Below the pieces are notes generated by a model that had not been told where the DNA came from, searched no databases, and saw only the letters and a program-made list of their open reading frames with translations. Shown here in pieces: positions 1-8,268 of a stretch of 64,000 nucleotides of DNA. Every line of letters starts with the position of its first letter. Position 1 is the first letter of the stretch. The stretch comes from Pseudomonas asturiensis. Its GTDB lineage: Bacteria > Pseudomonadota > Gammaproteobacteria > Pseudomonadales > Pseudomonadaceae. A program made the position numbers and the translations under genes. The stretch spans positions 62,001 through 126,000 of the forward strand of contig NZ_FRDA01000012.1 in NCBI RefSeq assembly GCF_900143095.1, read 5' to 3'.

Positions 1-729
1 TTTATCCTCGGCGTATTGCCGGGCGCAGGCGCAACACTTGCCAGCGCCGTTGCCTACATGACCGAGAAACGTATCGCAGGCCCCACCGGCACGTTCGGTC
101 AAGGTGACATGCGCGGTCTGGCGGCCCCTGAAACCGCCATTGGCGCAACGGCCTGCGGCGCACTGGTGCCAATGCTGACCCTGGGCGTTCCGGGTTCCGG
201 CACCACAGCGGTGATGATCGGCGCACTGTCGCTCTACAACATCACGCCGGGCCCGATGCTGTTCCAACAGCAACCGGACATCGTCTGGGGCCTGATCGCT
301 TCGCTGTTCATCGCCAACATCATGCTGGTGATTCTGAACATACCGATGATCCGCATCTTCACCCGCATCCTCGCGGTGCCGAACTGGGCGCTGGTGCCGG
401 TCATTGCGATCATCACCGGGATCGGCGTCTACGCCGTACACGCCACCACCTTCGACCTGTTCCTGATGGTCGGCATCGGCATCTTCGGTTACATCCTGCG
501 CAAGCTGGATTTCCCGCTGTCGCCAATTCTGCTCGGGTTCATTCTGGGCGGTCTGATGGAGCAGAACCTGCGTCGCGCGCTGTCGATCTCCAACGGCGAA
601 CTGGGGATTCTCTGGGCAAGCCCCATCACCCTCGGTGTCTGGGTACTGACTGTGCTCATGCTGCTGTTCCCGTTGATCCGTATCTGGCGCAAGCGTGCCA
701 GCCAGCGTGCTGCCGTGGCTGATGTCTGA
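1..729 (+). CDS. tctA: TctA-family tricarboxylate transporter permease, C-terminal part
   Basis: The reading frame is open from base 1, so the gene starts outside the window; 242 residues remain. The product is the large membrane subunit of a tripartite tricarboxylate transporter (TctABC), which imports citrate-like carboxylates captured by a periplasmic TctC protein. The glycine-rich FILGVLPGAGAT at the cut edge, the stretch APETAIGATACGALVPMLTLG and the many hydrophobic segments are typical of TctA. The tail is short and basic (IRIWRKRASQR). The stop overlaps the start of the next gene by 8 bases, so the two are probably co-transcribed and translationally coupled. The substrate cannot be told from this fragment. 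Confidence 0.9.
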   Translation, partial: FILGVLPGAGATLASAVAYMTEKRIAGPTGTFGQGDMRGLAAPETAIGATACGALVPMLTLGVPGSGTTAVMIGALSLYNITPGPMLFQQQPDIVWGLIASLFIANIMLVILNIPMIRIFTRILAVPNWALVPVIAIITGIGVYAVHATTFDLFLMVGIGIFGYILRKLDFPLSPILLGFILGGLMEQNLRRALSISNGELGILWASPITLGVWVLTVLMLLFPLIRIWRKRASQRAAVADV

Positions 730-1756
730 TTCATCCTTGCGTAGATGGTGGCCGACCCCGGTGGTCGGCCTGCTGGGCGGTTACCTTGCCAGTCTGGTCG
801 GCTGGCCGTTGCCCTGGATGGTCGGCTCGTTGCTGGCGATCATCCTGGTGCGCTGCCTGACACGCTGGCAGATCACACAGATCCCCGGTGGCCGCAAATG
901 CGGCCAGTTGATCATCGGGATCGGCATCGGGCTGCACTTCACTCCCGTGGTGATCGAGCAAGTGCTGGCGCACTTCGGGCTGATTTTCTTCGGTGCGCTG
1001 GTGACGAGCCTGTCGTGCCTGGTGGGTGTCTGGCTGATGTTGCGCACGGGCGAGGACCGACCGACGGCGTTCTTTTCCAGCATGCCGGGCGGTTCCGGCG
1101 AGATGGTTAACCTCGGCGCGCGTAACGGTGCAACCCTGAGCAGCGTCGCGGCCGCACAGAGCCTGCGTGTGCTGGCAGTGGTGTTGTGCGTGCCAGCGAT
1201 CTTCAAATACTTGCTGGGCGATGGCGCGCCAGCGCTGCACGCCACCAGCGTCGATTGGCGCTGGCTGGCATTTTTGCTGCCGTTCGGCGCGTTACTGGCC
1301 TGGCTGTGGCAACGTCTCAAGCAACCCAATCCATGGCTGTTCGGGCCACTGCTGTTGAGCGCGGTGGTGAGTGTGGTCTGGGACCTGAAAATCGGTCTGC
1401 CCAATGGCGCCAGCCAGTTGGGACAATTGCTGATCGGCAGCGGGCTGGGCTGTCACTTCAACCGGGAGTTTTTTCGTCGTGCACCGTCGTTTCTGGGGCG
1501 CACGCTTCTGGGAACCGCACTGACGATGCTGATTGCCGCCCTCGCCGCCTTCGGCCTGAGCGCGTTGACTCATCTGGATCTGCGCTCGCTGACGCTGGGT
1601 ATGATGCCCGGCGGCATTGCCGAGATGAGCCTTACGGCCGAGGTGCTGCAACTGTCGGTGCCACTGGTCACGGCGATGCAGGTCATGCGCCTGCTGTTCG
1701 TGCTGTTTCTGGCCGAGCCGCTGTTCCGGCGCTGGAACAGACGGCTCGCTGACTGA
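722..1756 (+). CDS. AbrB-family membrane protein
   Basis: This 344-residue integral membrane protein belongs to the AbrB family (formerly annotated as putative ammonia monooxygenase), of unproven transport function. Two related halves each carry a hydrophobic block ending in a Gly/Met motif: SMPGGSGEMVNL in the first half and MMPGGIAEMSL in the second. This internal duplication is characteristic of the family. I chose the ATG at 722 (MSDSSLRRWW), which overlaps the tctA stop; an upstream start at 695 would lie deep inside tctA. AbrB genes are often found next to tct operons, so it may help transport or be a paralogous permease. The gene converges with ung, leaving only five bases between the stops. 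Confidence 0.85.
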   Translation: MSDSSLRRWWPTPVVGLLGGYLASLVGWPLPWMVGSLLAIILVRCLTRWQITQIPGGRKCGQLIIGIGIGLHFTPVVIEQVLAHFGLIFFGALVTSLSCLVGVWLMLRTGEDRPTAFFSSMPGGSGEMVNLGARNGATLSSVAAAQSLRVLAVVLCVPAIFKYLLGDGAPALHATSVDWRWLAFLLPFGALLAWLWQRLKQPNPWLFGPLLLSAVVSVVWDLKIGLPNGASQLGQLLIGSGLGCHFNREFFRRAPSFLGRTLLGTALTMLIAALAAFGLSALTHLDLRSLTLGMMPGGIAEMSLTAEVLQLSVPLVTAMQVMRLLFVLFLAEPLFRRWNRRLAD

Positions 1757-1761
1757 GCGCT

Positions 1762-2454
1762 TCAGATGTTCGGCAAACGCCAGTCGATCGGCGTAAGGCC
1801 GTTCTGCTCCAGGTATTTGTTGGCCCGTCCGAAATGCCCGTTGCCCAGAAAGCCCTTATAGGCCGACAGCGGCGAGGGATGGACCGAGGTCAGTACCAGA
1901 TGCTTTGTGGCATCGACCAGCTTCTGCTTGCTCTGCGCATGGGCCCCCCACAGCAGAAACACCAGGTGCGGCTGATGCTCGCTGACCACCTGAATGATTC
2001 TGTCAGTGAAATGCTGCCACCCCTTGCCGGCATGAGACGCCGCATTGGCCCGCTCGACCGTAAGGGTGGTATTAAGCAGCAGCACACCCTGATCCGCCCA
2101 GGCTTGCAGGCAGCCATGGTTGGGAATGTCGATGTTCAGGTCACGCTTGAGCTCTTTGTAGATGTTGACCAGCGAAGGGGGTGTCGGCACGCCGGGCTGC
2201 ACCGAAAAGCACAAGCCGTGGGCCTGATTGGGGCCGTGGTACGGATCCTGACCGAGGATCACGACTTTCACGTTATCCAGCGGCGTTGAGTTCAGCGCGT
2301 TGAACATCAGCGGGCCGGGCGGATAGATTTCCTTGCCTGCGGCATGCTCCTGACGCAAAAACTCACGCAACTGATGCATGTAAGGTTTTTCGAATTCCTC
2401 ACGCAGTGCCTCCTTCCAGCTCGGCTCAAGCTTGATGCGGTCGTCGCTCGTCAT
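1762..2454 (-). CDS. ung: Uracil-DNA glycosylase
   Basis: UNG removes uracil from DNA, arising from cytosine deamination or dUMP misincorporation, and starts base excision repair. The 230-residue protein has the family-1 signatures: the water-activating loop GQDPYHGPNQAHGLCFSV with the catalytic Asp, and the minor-groove leucine loop HPSPLSAYKGFLG near the C-terminus. Its length matches the family. I placed the start at the ATG at 2454 (MTSDDRIKLEPSW), which matches family N-termini; an upstream ATG at 2511 would add 19 residues with no family counterpart. It is a single-gene unit. Confidence 0.96.
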   Translation of the reverse strand: MTSDDRIKLEPSWKEALREEFEKPYMHQLREFLRQEHAAGKEIYPPGPLMFNALNSTPLDNVKVVILGQDPYHGPNQAHGLCFSVQPGVPTPPSLVNIYKELKRDLNIDIPNHGCLQAWADQGVLLLNTTLTVERANAASHAGKGWQHFTDRIIQVVSEHQPHLVFLLWGAHAQSKQKLVDATKHLVLTSVHPSPLSAYKGFLGNGHFGRANKYLEQNGLTPIDWRLPNI

Positions 2455-2622
2455 GGTCACATCCGGTAAAAAGATTGCGCGGACACTAGGAAAGCTGGCG
2501 GACAATGTCAAATACCCCCCATCGACTTCACCCTTTTCCTACACTGCAGATTTCCCCTTGCAACTTAACAGCGCAGCGCGAAGACCAAGGTTAACGGCAG
2601 CGTCTTTATAGAGAGGGTCACG

Positions 2623-3735
2623 ATGAACCTGCAATTCGAAGAACTTCATGCTCAAGGCGGCGCACGTATCGGCGTTGCCACGCTGGACGCCGAGAAGTCG
2701 CTCAACGCCCTGTCGCTGCCGATGATTCTGGCCCTTCAGGATCAGCTCGACGCCTGGGCAAGCAATCCACAGATCGCCTGTGTACTGCTGCGCGGCAATG
2801 GCCCGAAAGCCTTCTGTGCCGGTGGCGATGTGCGCACGCTGGTGGAAACCTGTCTTGAGGAGCCCGGCACCGTGCCCGCATTGGCCGCAAATTTCTTCGG
2901 TGCCGAGTATCGCCTGGACTACAGCCTGCACACGTATCCCAAGCCACTGATCTGCTGGGCGCAGGGTTATGTGCTGGGCGGCGGCATGGGCTTGCTGCAG
3001 GGTGCGAACATCCGGGTCGTCACCCAGAGCAGTCGTCTGGCGATGCCGGAAATCAGCATCGGTCTGTACCCCGATGTCGGCGCAAGCTGGTTTCTGTCAC
3101 GGCTGCCAGGAAAACTGGGTTTGTTTCTGGGCCTGACCGGCTCGCACATCAATGGGCGTGACGCGCTGGATCTTGACCTGGCCGACCGCTGCCTGCTCGA
3201 TGAGCAGCAGCCGGATCTGATCGAAGGCCTGCTGCAGCTCAACTGGCAGGAACAGACCGATGTGCAGCTCAACAGCCTGCTCAAGGCACTGCAGCACGAG
3301 GCGAACAGCCAGTTGCCCGAAGCTCAGTGGTTACCGCGCCGGGAGCGTATCGATGCGTTGCTGGACGTGGGTAACCTGGTCTGTGCCTGGCAGGCGATCA
3401 GTCACCTGCAACATCAGGACGACGCCTTACTGGCCAAGGGAGCCCGGAATCTGCTCGAAGGCTGCCCGGTGACTGCGCATCTGGTCTGGGAACAGATCGA
3501 TCGTGCCCGTCACCTGTCGCTGGCGCAGGTGTTTCAGATGGAATACACCATGAGCCTCAATTGCTGTCGCCACCCCGAATTCAGCGAGGGCGTGCGGGCA
3601 AGGTTGATCGACAAGGACCACACGCCTCACTGGCACTGGCCGGACGTAAGCAAAGTGCCGCCTGCGGTCATCGAAGCGCACTTTGAAAAGGTCTGGGAAG
3701 GACGGCACCCGTTGGCCGATTTGTCGGAGTATTGA
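2623..3735 (+). CDS. Enoyl-CoA hydratase/isomerase family protein, probable 3-hydroxyisobutyryl-CoA hydrolase
   Basis: This 370-residue protein has the crotonase fold with the longer C-terminal extension typical of 3-hydroxyisobutyryl-CoA hydrolases of valine catabolism, rather than the ~260 residues of a simple hydratase. The oxyanion-hole signature is visible in GNGPKAFCAGGDVRTL and in GYVLGGGMGLLQGANIRVV, followed by MPEISIGLYPDVGASWFLSR, which carries the catalytic Glu and Asp of the hydrolase group. A purine-rich RBS (GAGAGG) precedes the ATG. It stands alone between ung and a convergent lipoprotein gene, so context adds no pathway information. A CoA-ester hydrolase or hydratase of another substrate remains possible. 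Confidence 0.85.
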   Translation: MNLQFEELHAQGGARIGVATLDAEKSLNALSLPMILALQDQLDAWASNPQIACVLLRGNGPKAFCAGGDVRTLVETCLEEPGTVPALAANFFGAEYRLDYSLHTYPKPLICWAQGYVLGGGMGLLQGANIRVVTQSSRLAMPEISIGLYPDVGASWFLSRLPGKLGLFLGLTGSHINGRDALDLDLADRCLLDEQQPDLIEGLLQLNWQEQTDVQLNSLLKALQHEANSQLPEAQWLPRRERIDALLDVGNLVCAWQAISHLQHQDDALLAKGARNLLEGCPVTAHLVWEQIDRARHLSLAQVFQMEYTMSLNCCRHPEFSEGVRARLIDKDHTPHWHWPDVSKVPPAVIEAHFEKVWEGRHPLADLSEY

Positions 3736-3755
3736 TTCCGCATGGCAGGCCGGAC

Positions 3756-3798
3756 GTGGGAGACATCGCAGCCCTGAAGAGGCAGCGGTATCTCCCAC
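3756..3798. terminator. Hairpin between convergent genes
   Basis: Arms GTGGGAGA (3756-3763) and TCTCCCAC (3791-3798) enclose a second, inner stem CGCAGCC/GGCAGCG with one mismatch. It lies between the ends of two convergent genes and may terminate both. There is no clear T-tract. Confidence 0.4.
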
Positions 3799-3844
3799 CG
3801 GCAACAGCGTGTGGCTAGCAACGTTCAGCCATCACGACCGGGCT

Positions 3845-4282
3845 TTAGCGATGCCCGCCGCGTCCATCACCACGACCGCGCCCATCGCCTCTGCCGCCAT
3901 GGTCACGTCCGCCGCGACCGCCGTGGTCATCCCAGCCTCGGTTTCCACGGTCACCACGCCAGCCGTCATGCCCCTGGAAACGGTCATTGCGCCAGCCATA
4001 GCCCGGTGGGCGTCCGGGTGCGTAATAGCGGGGCTGCGGCGGCGGTGCGTAATACCGGGGTTGTGTGTAGTAACGCGGTTGTTGGTAATAACGGGGTTGA
4101 GGCGCCACATAGATGCGCCGCTCCTGGTAATAGGTAGAACGATAGCCGTTGTCATACGCGTATCCGCCCGCCACGACTGTCGTCGGCTGCGTGTACGCAT
4201 CGGATTCATAGTAACCAGGGCCTCCATAACAACCAGCAAGGAAGAGGGTCAGCAAAACGATAAGCGAGGGTCTTCGATACAT
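3845..4282 (-). CDS. Small lipoprotein with Tyr/Pro-rich middle and Gly/Arg-rich tail
   Basis: The 145-residue product begins MYRRPSLIVLLTLFLAGC, a lipoprotein signal peptide with lipobox LAGC. The mature part is low-complexity: Tyr/Gln/Pro repeats of the type PRYYxQPRYY (about residues 55-85), then a C-terminal tail rich in Gly, Arg, Asp and His (GGRGGRDHGGRGDGRG). I recognise no catalytic domain. Such Tyr/Pro and Gly/Arg-rich lipoproteins are common in pseudomonad envelopes and have no assigned role. I used the ATG at 4282 because it places the signal peptide at the N-terminus; the frame is open further upstream to 4339. Its promoter must lie in the region shared with the divergent guanidine operon. 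Confidence 0.75.
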   Translation of the reverse strand: MYRRPSLIVLLTLFLAGCYGGPGYYESDAYTQPTTVVAGGYAYDNGYRSTYYQERRIYVAPQPRYYQQPRYYTQPRYYAPPPQPRYYAPGRPPGYGWRNDRFQGHDGWRGDRGNRGWDDHGGRGGRDHGGRGDGRGRGDGRGGHR

Positions 4283-4608
4283 AGCGGCCTCCTGGACCGC
4301 GATTGGCACAAACCAGCGACGCTGGCCGGCATCCGCCAAACGGGTTGGCAGACAACGAATAAGACACTAAAAACACGATCTAGTGCTCAGTCGCCGGCTC
4401 CGCCCATCGGCCGTACGAACGGCTTTCAGGGTGCCAGGCTTGGAAATCAAGGCCTGCAGGGTTGTAGTGCCTTCTTACAAAGATGCTACAAAACATTTCA
4501 TATTGACGCTTCATCAAGGTGCGCCCGCGCACCAGCACAAGGCAAATCCCACGCCTCCATCAAGCCTCAAAATCTCAGGAGCCTTGCCAGCCGGGCCTTT
4601 TGGCGAGT
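4283..4608. other. Divergent intergenic region upstream of the guanidine operon
   Basis: No convincing gene lies here; short open frames continue through but have no family features. The clearest element is a perfect inverted repeat, GGTGCGC-CC-GCGCACC, at 4518-4533, about 76 bases upstream of the candidate sigma-54 promoter. That is a reasonable distance for an activator site, but the arms are not in the usual NtrC order (GCAC...GTGC), so the protein that binds it is unknown. Confidence 0.5.
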
Positions 4609-4624
4609 TGGCACAACTCTCGCT
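4609..4624 (+). promoter_or_regulatory. Candidate sigma-54 promoter of the guanidine operon
   Basis: TGGCACAACTCTCGCT matches the sigma-54 pattern TGGCAC-N5-TTGCW at TGGCAC, at the first T of the -12 element and at GC-T, with the -24 GG and -12 GC exactly 12 bases apart. Transcription would begin near 4635, leaving a short leader before the riboswitch. A nitrogen-responsive promoter is plausible for a guanidine nitrogen-scavenging operon. This is pattern recognition only. Confidence 0.5.
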
Positions 4625-4682
4625 TGGTTCTTGTTGTGCAGGAGTCAACACACGGTTCGCGGCACCACAATTTGCAATAGCT

Positions 4683-4793
4683 GACTAGGGTTCCGGCTTG
4701 CCAGAGGGCAAGTGGCTGGTCCGAGAGTTGGCGACCTCCAGTAGAGGTTACACGGCGGGACAAAAGCCCGGGAGACAGGACACCAGTGGTGTC
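4683..4793 (+). promoter_or_regulatory. Guanidine-I (ykkC-yxkD) riboswitch
   Basis: The leader contains the conserved blocks of the guanidine-I aptamer in order and spacing: CTAGGGTTCCG (4685-4695), CTGGTCCGAGAG (4716-4727), ACGGCGGGA (4752-4760) and AAAAGCCCGGGAGA (4762-4775). These blocks are the binding core of the class; guanidine binding normally switches expression on. A short hairpin, GACACC-AGT-GGTGTC (4779-4793), follows directly and may be part of the expression platform. The RBS of the first gene (GGAG, 4824-4827) lies 31 bases beyond that hairpin, and a CTCC at 4799-4802 could pair with it. The genes behind it are exactly the guanidine-degradation set. Confidence 0.95.
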
Positions 4794-4837
4794 ACGTTGC
4801 TCCTGGCCGCCCTTTTCACTACTGGAGATATCTCTCG

Positions 4838-5911
4838 ATGCTCAAGTCAACGTCCCGTCTCTCAAGCCTGCTCTGCGCCGGCCTTTTCGCTGCATTGAGC
4901 TTCTCGGCAAACGCCGCTCCCAAAGACCACTTCAACGTCTGCTGGACTATCTATGCAGGCTGGATGCCGTGGGAATATGCGGGCACCCAAGGCATCGTCG
5001 ACAAATGGGCCAAGAAGTACGGCATCAAGATTGATGTCACCCAGCTCAATGATTACGTCGAGTCGATCAACCAATACACCGCCGGACAGTTCGATGGCTG
5101 CACCATGACCAACATGGACGCCCTGACCATCCCGGCGGCCGGTGGCGTGGAAAGCACCGCGCTGATCGTCAGCGATTTCTCCAACGGCAACGACGGCGTG
5201 GTGCTCAAGGGCGAAGGCAAGAAAATCGCCGACCTCAAGGGCATGGACGTCAACCTGGTCGAACTTTCGGTTTCCCACTACTTGCTGGCCCGCGCGCTGG
5301 ACACTGCCAGGCTCAGCGAGAAAGACCTGAAAGTGGTCAACACCTCGGACGCCGACATCGCAGCGGCCTTCAACACCAAGGACGTCAAGGCCGTCACCAC
5401 CTGGAATCCGATGCTCTCGGAAATCAAGGCCAAACCGGGCGTGACTGAAGTGTTCAATTCCAGCCAGATCCCCGGCGAGATCATGGACATGATGGTGGTC
5501 AACACCCAGACCCTGAAAGACAACCCGGCCTTGGGCAAGGCCCTGACCGGCGCGTGGTTTGAAGTCGTCGCGCTGATGAACGCTAAAAATGCCCAAAGCA
5601 AAGCCGCGCTGGAACACATGGCCAAGGCTTCGGGCACCGATCTGGCGGGCTTCCAGTCGCAACTGGACACCACCAGACTGTTTGCCACGCCCAAGGAAGC
5701 GCTTGAGTTCGCCACCAGCAAGCAACTGCCAGACACCATGGGCAAAGTCGCCAGCTTTTCGTTCGCCCACGGTCTGCTCGGTGAAGGCGCCAAAGATGAC
5801 AAGGCAGTGGGCATGACGTTCGCCAATGGCGTGACCACCGGCGACAAGGGCAATCTCAAGCTGCATTTTGACCCCAGCTACGTGCAGATGGCCGCCGACG
5901 GCAAGCTGTAA
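4838..5911 (+). CDS. Guanidine ABC transporter, periplasmic substrate-binding protein
   Basis: This 357-residue protein starts with a Sec signal peptide (MLKSTSRLSSLLCAGLF..., likely cleaved after SANA, residue 26). It is a NitT/TauT-like (SBP_bac-type) periplasmic binding protein, annotated in databases as a putative urea ABC transporter binding protein. Position directly behind the guanidine-I riboswitch and ahead of guanidine carboxylase argues that guanidine, not urea, is the ligand. The motif WTIYAGWMPWEYAG near the mature N-terminus and QFDGCTMTNMDALTIP are conserved in this subgroup. It is the first gene of the operon, with GGAG ten bases before the ATG. Confidence 0.88.
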   Translation: MLKSTSRLSSLLCAGLFAALSFSANAAPKDHFNVCWTIYAGWMPWEYAGTQGIVDKWAKKYGIKIDVTQLNDYVESINQYTAGQFDGCTMTNMDALTIPAAGGVESTALIVSDFSNGNDGVVLKGEGKKIADLKGMDVNLVELSVSHYLLARALDTARLSEKDLKVVNTSDADIAAAFNTKDVKAVTTWNPMLSEIKAKPGVTEVFNSSQIPGEIMDMMVVNTQTLKDNPALGKALTGAWFEVVALMNAKNAQSKAALEHMAKASGTDLAGFQSQLDTTRLFATPKEALEFATSKQLPDTMGKVASFSFAHGLLGEGAKDDKAVGMTFANGVTTGDKGNLKLHFDPSYVQMAADGKL

Positions 5912-5938
5912 ACCACGTTTCGCACAAAGGTCACTGCC

Positions 5939-6754
5939 ATGCGCTTGATAAACCGCCACCCGGATCGCGCCGGTCGCCTGATCCTGGTGATCCTGCCGTT
6001 CGCCCTGCTGCTGTTCGCCTATTTTCTGGGCTCGGCCGGCAGGCTTGCGGAAAACCCCAACGACAAACTGTTGCCCAGCGCGGTGCAGATGGCCGACGCG
6101 GTCAATCGCATGGCGTTCAAGGCCGACACTCGCACCGGCGAATACCTGTTGTGGCAGGACACCGCGTCCAGCCTGCAACGGCTGGCGGTGGGTCTGGGCA
6201 TCAGTGCCTTGCTCGGGCTGTGTCTGGGTATAGCGGCGGGCATTCTGCCGATGTTCGGCGCGCCGCTGTCGCCGTTGCTGACGGTGCTGTCGATGGTGCC
6301 GCCGCTGGCGATCCTGCCGATTCTCTTCATCGTGTTCGGTCTGGGCGAGCTGTCGAAAGTGATGCTGATCGTCATCGGCATCACGCCCATTCTGGCGCGG
6401 GATCTGGAACAACGGGCACGTGAAATTCCGGTGGAATTGCTGATCAAGGCACAGACCCTCGGGGCCTCGACCTGGACACTGATCCTGCGGGTGATTCTGC
6501 CGCAACTGCTGCCCCGTCTGTTGATTGCGCTGCGGCTGGTGCTGGGTTCGGCCTGGTTGTTCCTGATCGCAGCCGAGGCTATCGCCTCCACTGACGGCCT
6601 GGGTTACCGGATCTTTCTGGTACGCCGCTATCTGGCAATGGACGTGATTCTGCCTTACGTGGTGTGGATCACCCTGCTCGCCTGGCTGATGGATTGGGGC
6701 CTCAAAGCCCTGACCCGGCGTGCATTTCCCTGGTACGAAGGAGCGCGGACATGA
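5939..6754 (+). CDS. Guanidine ABC transporter, permease
   Basis: This 271-residue inner-membrane permease of the BPD_transp_1 family has a first membrane segment near residues 14-35 (LILVILPFALLLFAYFLG), a periplasmic stretch, then a core of membrane helices. The EAA-type coupling loop is seen as EIPVELLIKAQTLGASTWTLILRVILPQLLPR (about residues 160-195). It follows the binding-protein gene by 27 bases and overlaps the ATPase gene by four bases (ATGA), the usual arrangement for an importer read as one transcript. Confidence 0.9.
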   Translation: MRLINRHPDRAGRLILVILPFALLLFAYFLGSAGRLAENPNDKLLPSAVQMADAVNRMAFKADTRTGEYLLWQDTASSLQRLAVGLGISALLGLCLGIAAGILPMFGAPLSPLLTVLSMVPPLAILPILFIVFGLGELSKVMLIVIGITPILARDLEQRAREIPVELLIKAQTLGASTWTLILRVILPQLLPRLLIALRLVLGSAWLFLIAAEAIASTDGLGYRIFLVRRYLAMDVILPYVVWITLLAWLMDWGLKALTRRAFPWYEGART

Positions 6755-7533
6755 GCTTTATCTGCGTGCGCAATGTGTGGCAGCAATACGACGATCAGGT
6801 GGTGCTCGAAGGCCTGAATCTGGACGTTGCCGAGGGTGAGTTCTGCACCCTGGTTGGCGCGTCGGGCTGCGGCAAATCGACCTTTCTGCGCCTGCTGCTG
6901 GGTCAGGAAACCTCCAGCCGTGGCGCGATCACCCTCGATGGCCAACCGCTTGCCAATGAACCGGACGCCAGCCGTGGAGTGGTCTTCCAGCGTTATTCGG
7001 TGTTCCCGCACCTGAGCGTGCTGGACAACGTGGCGCTGGGTCTTGAGCTGCCTCGTTCGCGCTGGATCGGCCGGTTGTTCGGCCAGGCCAAACGGGACGC
7101 TCGGGAACAGGCGGCGCAACTGCTGCACAAGGTCGGCCTGGGCCATGCGCTGGACAAGTACCCGTCGCAGCTGTCTGGCGGTATGCAGCAACGCCTGGCC
7201 ATCGCTCAGGCACTGATCATGAAACCTCGCGTGCTGCTGCTCGACGAGCCGTTCGGCGCGCTCGACCCTGGCATTCGCAAGGACATGCACCACTTGCTGC
7301 TGGAGCTGTGGCGCGAAACGCAACTGACCGTGTTCATGGTCACTCATGACCTGTCCGAGGGTTTCAACCTCGGCACGCGCCTGCTGGTGTTCGACAAGGT
7401 TCGCTACGACCCGCACGCCCCCGGCGCCTATGGCGCGCGCATCACCTACGACATTCCCCTCAACAGCGAACGCCGCGCCGAGCGTGCGGCACTCGAACTG
7501 CTGAAACCGGCTTTAGAGGAGCCCACTCAATGA
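6751..7533 (+). CDS. Guanidine ABC transporter, ATP-binding protein
   Basis: This 260-residue nucleotide-binding subunit shows every ABC motif: Walker A GASGCGKST (about residues 37-45), Q-loop in VVFQRYSVFPHLS, signature LSGGMQQR, Walker B RVLLLDEPFGALDP and the switch His in VTHDLSEG. It is closest to the NitT/TauT group of importers, matching the binding protein. The ATG at 6751 overlaps the permease stop (ATGA); an earlier in-frame start at 6664 would lie inside the permease gene. Its own stop overlaps the next gene by four bases, so transport and catabolism are translationally coupled. Confidence 0.93.
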   Translation: MSFICVRNVWQQYDDQVVLEGLNLDVAEGEFCTLVGASGCGKSTFLRLLLGQETSSRGAITLDGQPLANEPDASRGVVFQRYSVFPHLSVLDNVALGLELPRSRWIGRLFGQAKRDAREQAAQLLHKVGLGHALDKYPSQLSGGMQQRLAIAQALIMKPRVLLLDEPFGALDPGIRKDMHHLLLELWRETQLTVFMVTHDLSEGFNLGTRLLVFDKVRYDPHAPGAYGARITYDIPLNSERRAERAALELLKPALEEPTQ

Positions 7534-8255
7534 CTGACTCCACCACGCTATACCCCGTTTTCGCCGAAGAACTGCTGCCCGGCGGCGGGCATCGCTCGTT
7601 TATCCTCAAGCGCGGCGAACTGTTACGCCTGACCGATCTGCACGGCAACGCCAACGTCAGCCTGACGCTGCTCAACGCTCACGAAAAGACCGAGCGCCTC
7701 AATCTGCCTGACAGCCTCAAAGGCCAACACACTGCGCGCCTGAGCGCCGGTCACTGTCTGTACTCGGACATGGGCCGCGTGCTGGCTGCCATCGTCACCG
7801 ACACCTGCGGTTGGAGCGACAGCATCGGCGGCGTGCTCAACGCTCAGGAAGTCGCCGAAAAATACGGCCAGGGACGCTATCAGGAACTGCGTAACGGATT
7901 CTTCCGCAACGGCGTGGATAACCTGCTGGTCGAGCTGGGCAAATGGGGCCTGGGCCTGTCGGACCTGTTGATGACCCTGAACCTGTTCAGCCGGGTCAAC
8001 GTCGACGGAACCGGCGCCCTGCACTTTGTGCCGGACAACTCCAAAGCCGGCGACTACATCGAGCTGTATGCGCCGATGGACACGCTGGTGGTACTGACTG
8101 CCCTGCAACACCCGATGGACCCCAACCCGACCTACGCGCCGCAACCGCTCACGCTGAGCTGGATGAAGGCCGACGCCAGCATTGCCGAACATTGCCGGAC
8201 CTCGCGCCCGGAAAACGAGCGCGGTTTCATCAACACCGACCGCCTGTTCGCCTGA
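7530..8255 (+). CDS. Carboxyguanidine deiminase subunit (DUF1989; urea carboxylase-associated protein 2 type)
   Basis: This 241-residue protein of the DUF1989 family was long annotated as urea carboxylase-associated protein. In riboswitch-linked operons the two DUF1989 proteins form the heteromeric carboxyguanidine deiminase (CgdAB), converting carboxyguanidine to allophanate with release of ammonia. Supporting residues include the Cys of IVTDTCGWSDSIGG and the metal-ligand-like motif around EELLPGGGHRSF. It is the longer of the pair, and its start (ATGA) overlaps the ATPase stop. Which of the names cgdA or cgdB belongs to it I cannot tell from sequence. Confidence 0.88.
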   Translation: MTDSTTLYPVFAEELLPGGGHRSFILKRGELLRLTDLHGNANVSLTLLNAHEKTERLNLPDSLKGQHTARLSAGHCLYSDMGRVLAAIVTDTCGWSDSIGGVLNAQEVAEKYGQGRYQELRNGFFRNGVDNLLVELGKWGLGLSDLLMTLNLFSRVNVDGTGALHFVPDNSKAGDYIELYAPMDTLVVLTALQHPMDPNPTYAPQPLTLSWMKADASIAEHCRTSRPENERGFINTDRLFA

Positions 8256-8268
8256 GGAGAGCCCTGTC

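Noticed and set aside
4518..4533. NtrC binding site
   Set aside because: The inverted repeat GGTGCGC...GCGCACC has arms in the reverse order to the NtrC consensus; kept only as an unassigned palindrome.
3683..4684. 333-residue plus-strand ORF opposite the lipoprotein gene
   Set aside because: It is antisense to a lipoprotein gene with signal peptide and lipobox, has long Ala/Thr/Val runs expected from the complement of Gly/Arg and Tyr codons, and ends in the leader of the guanidine operon.
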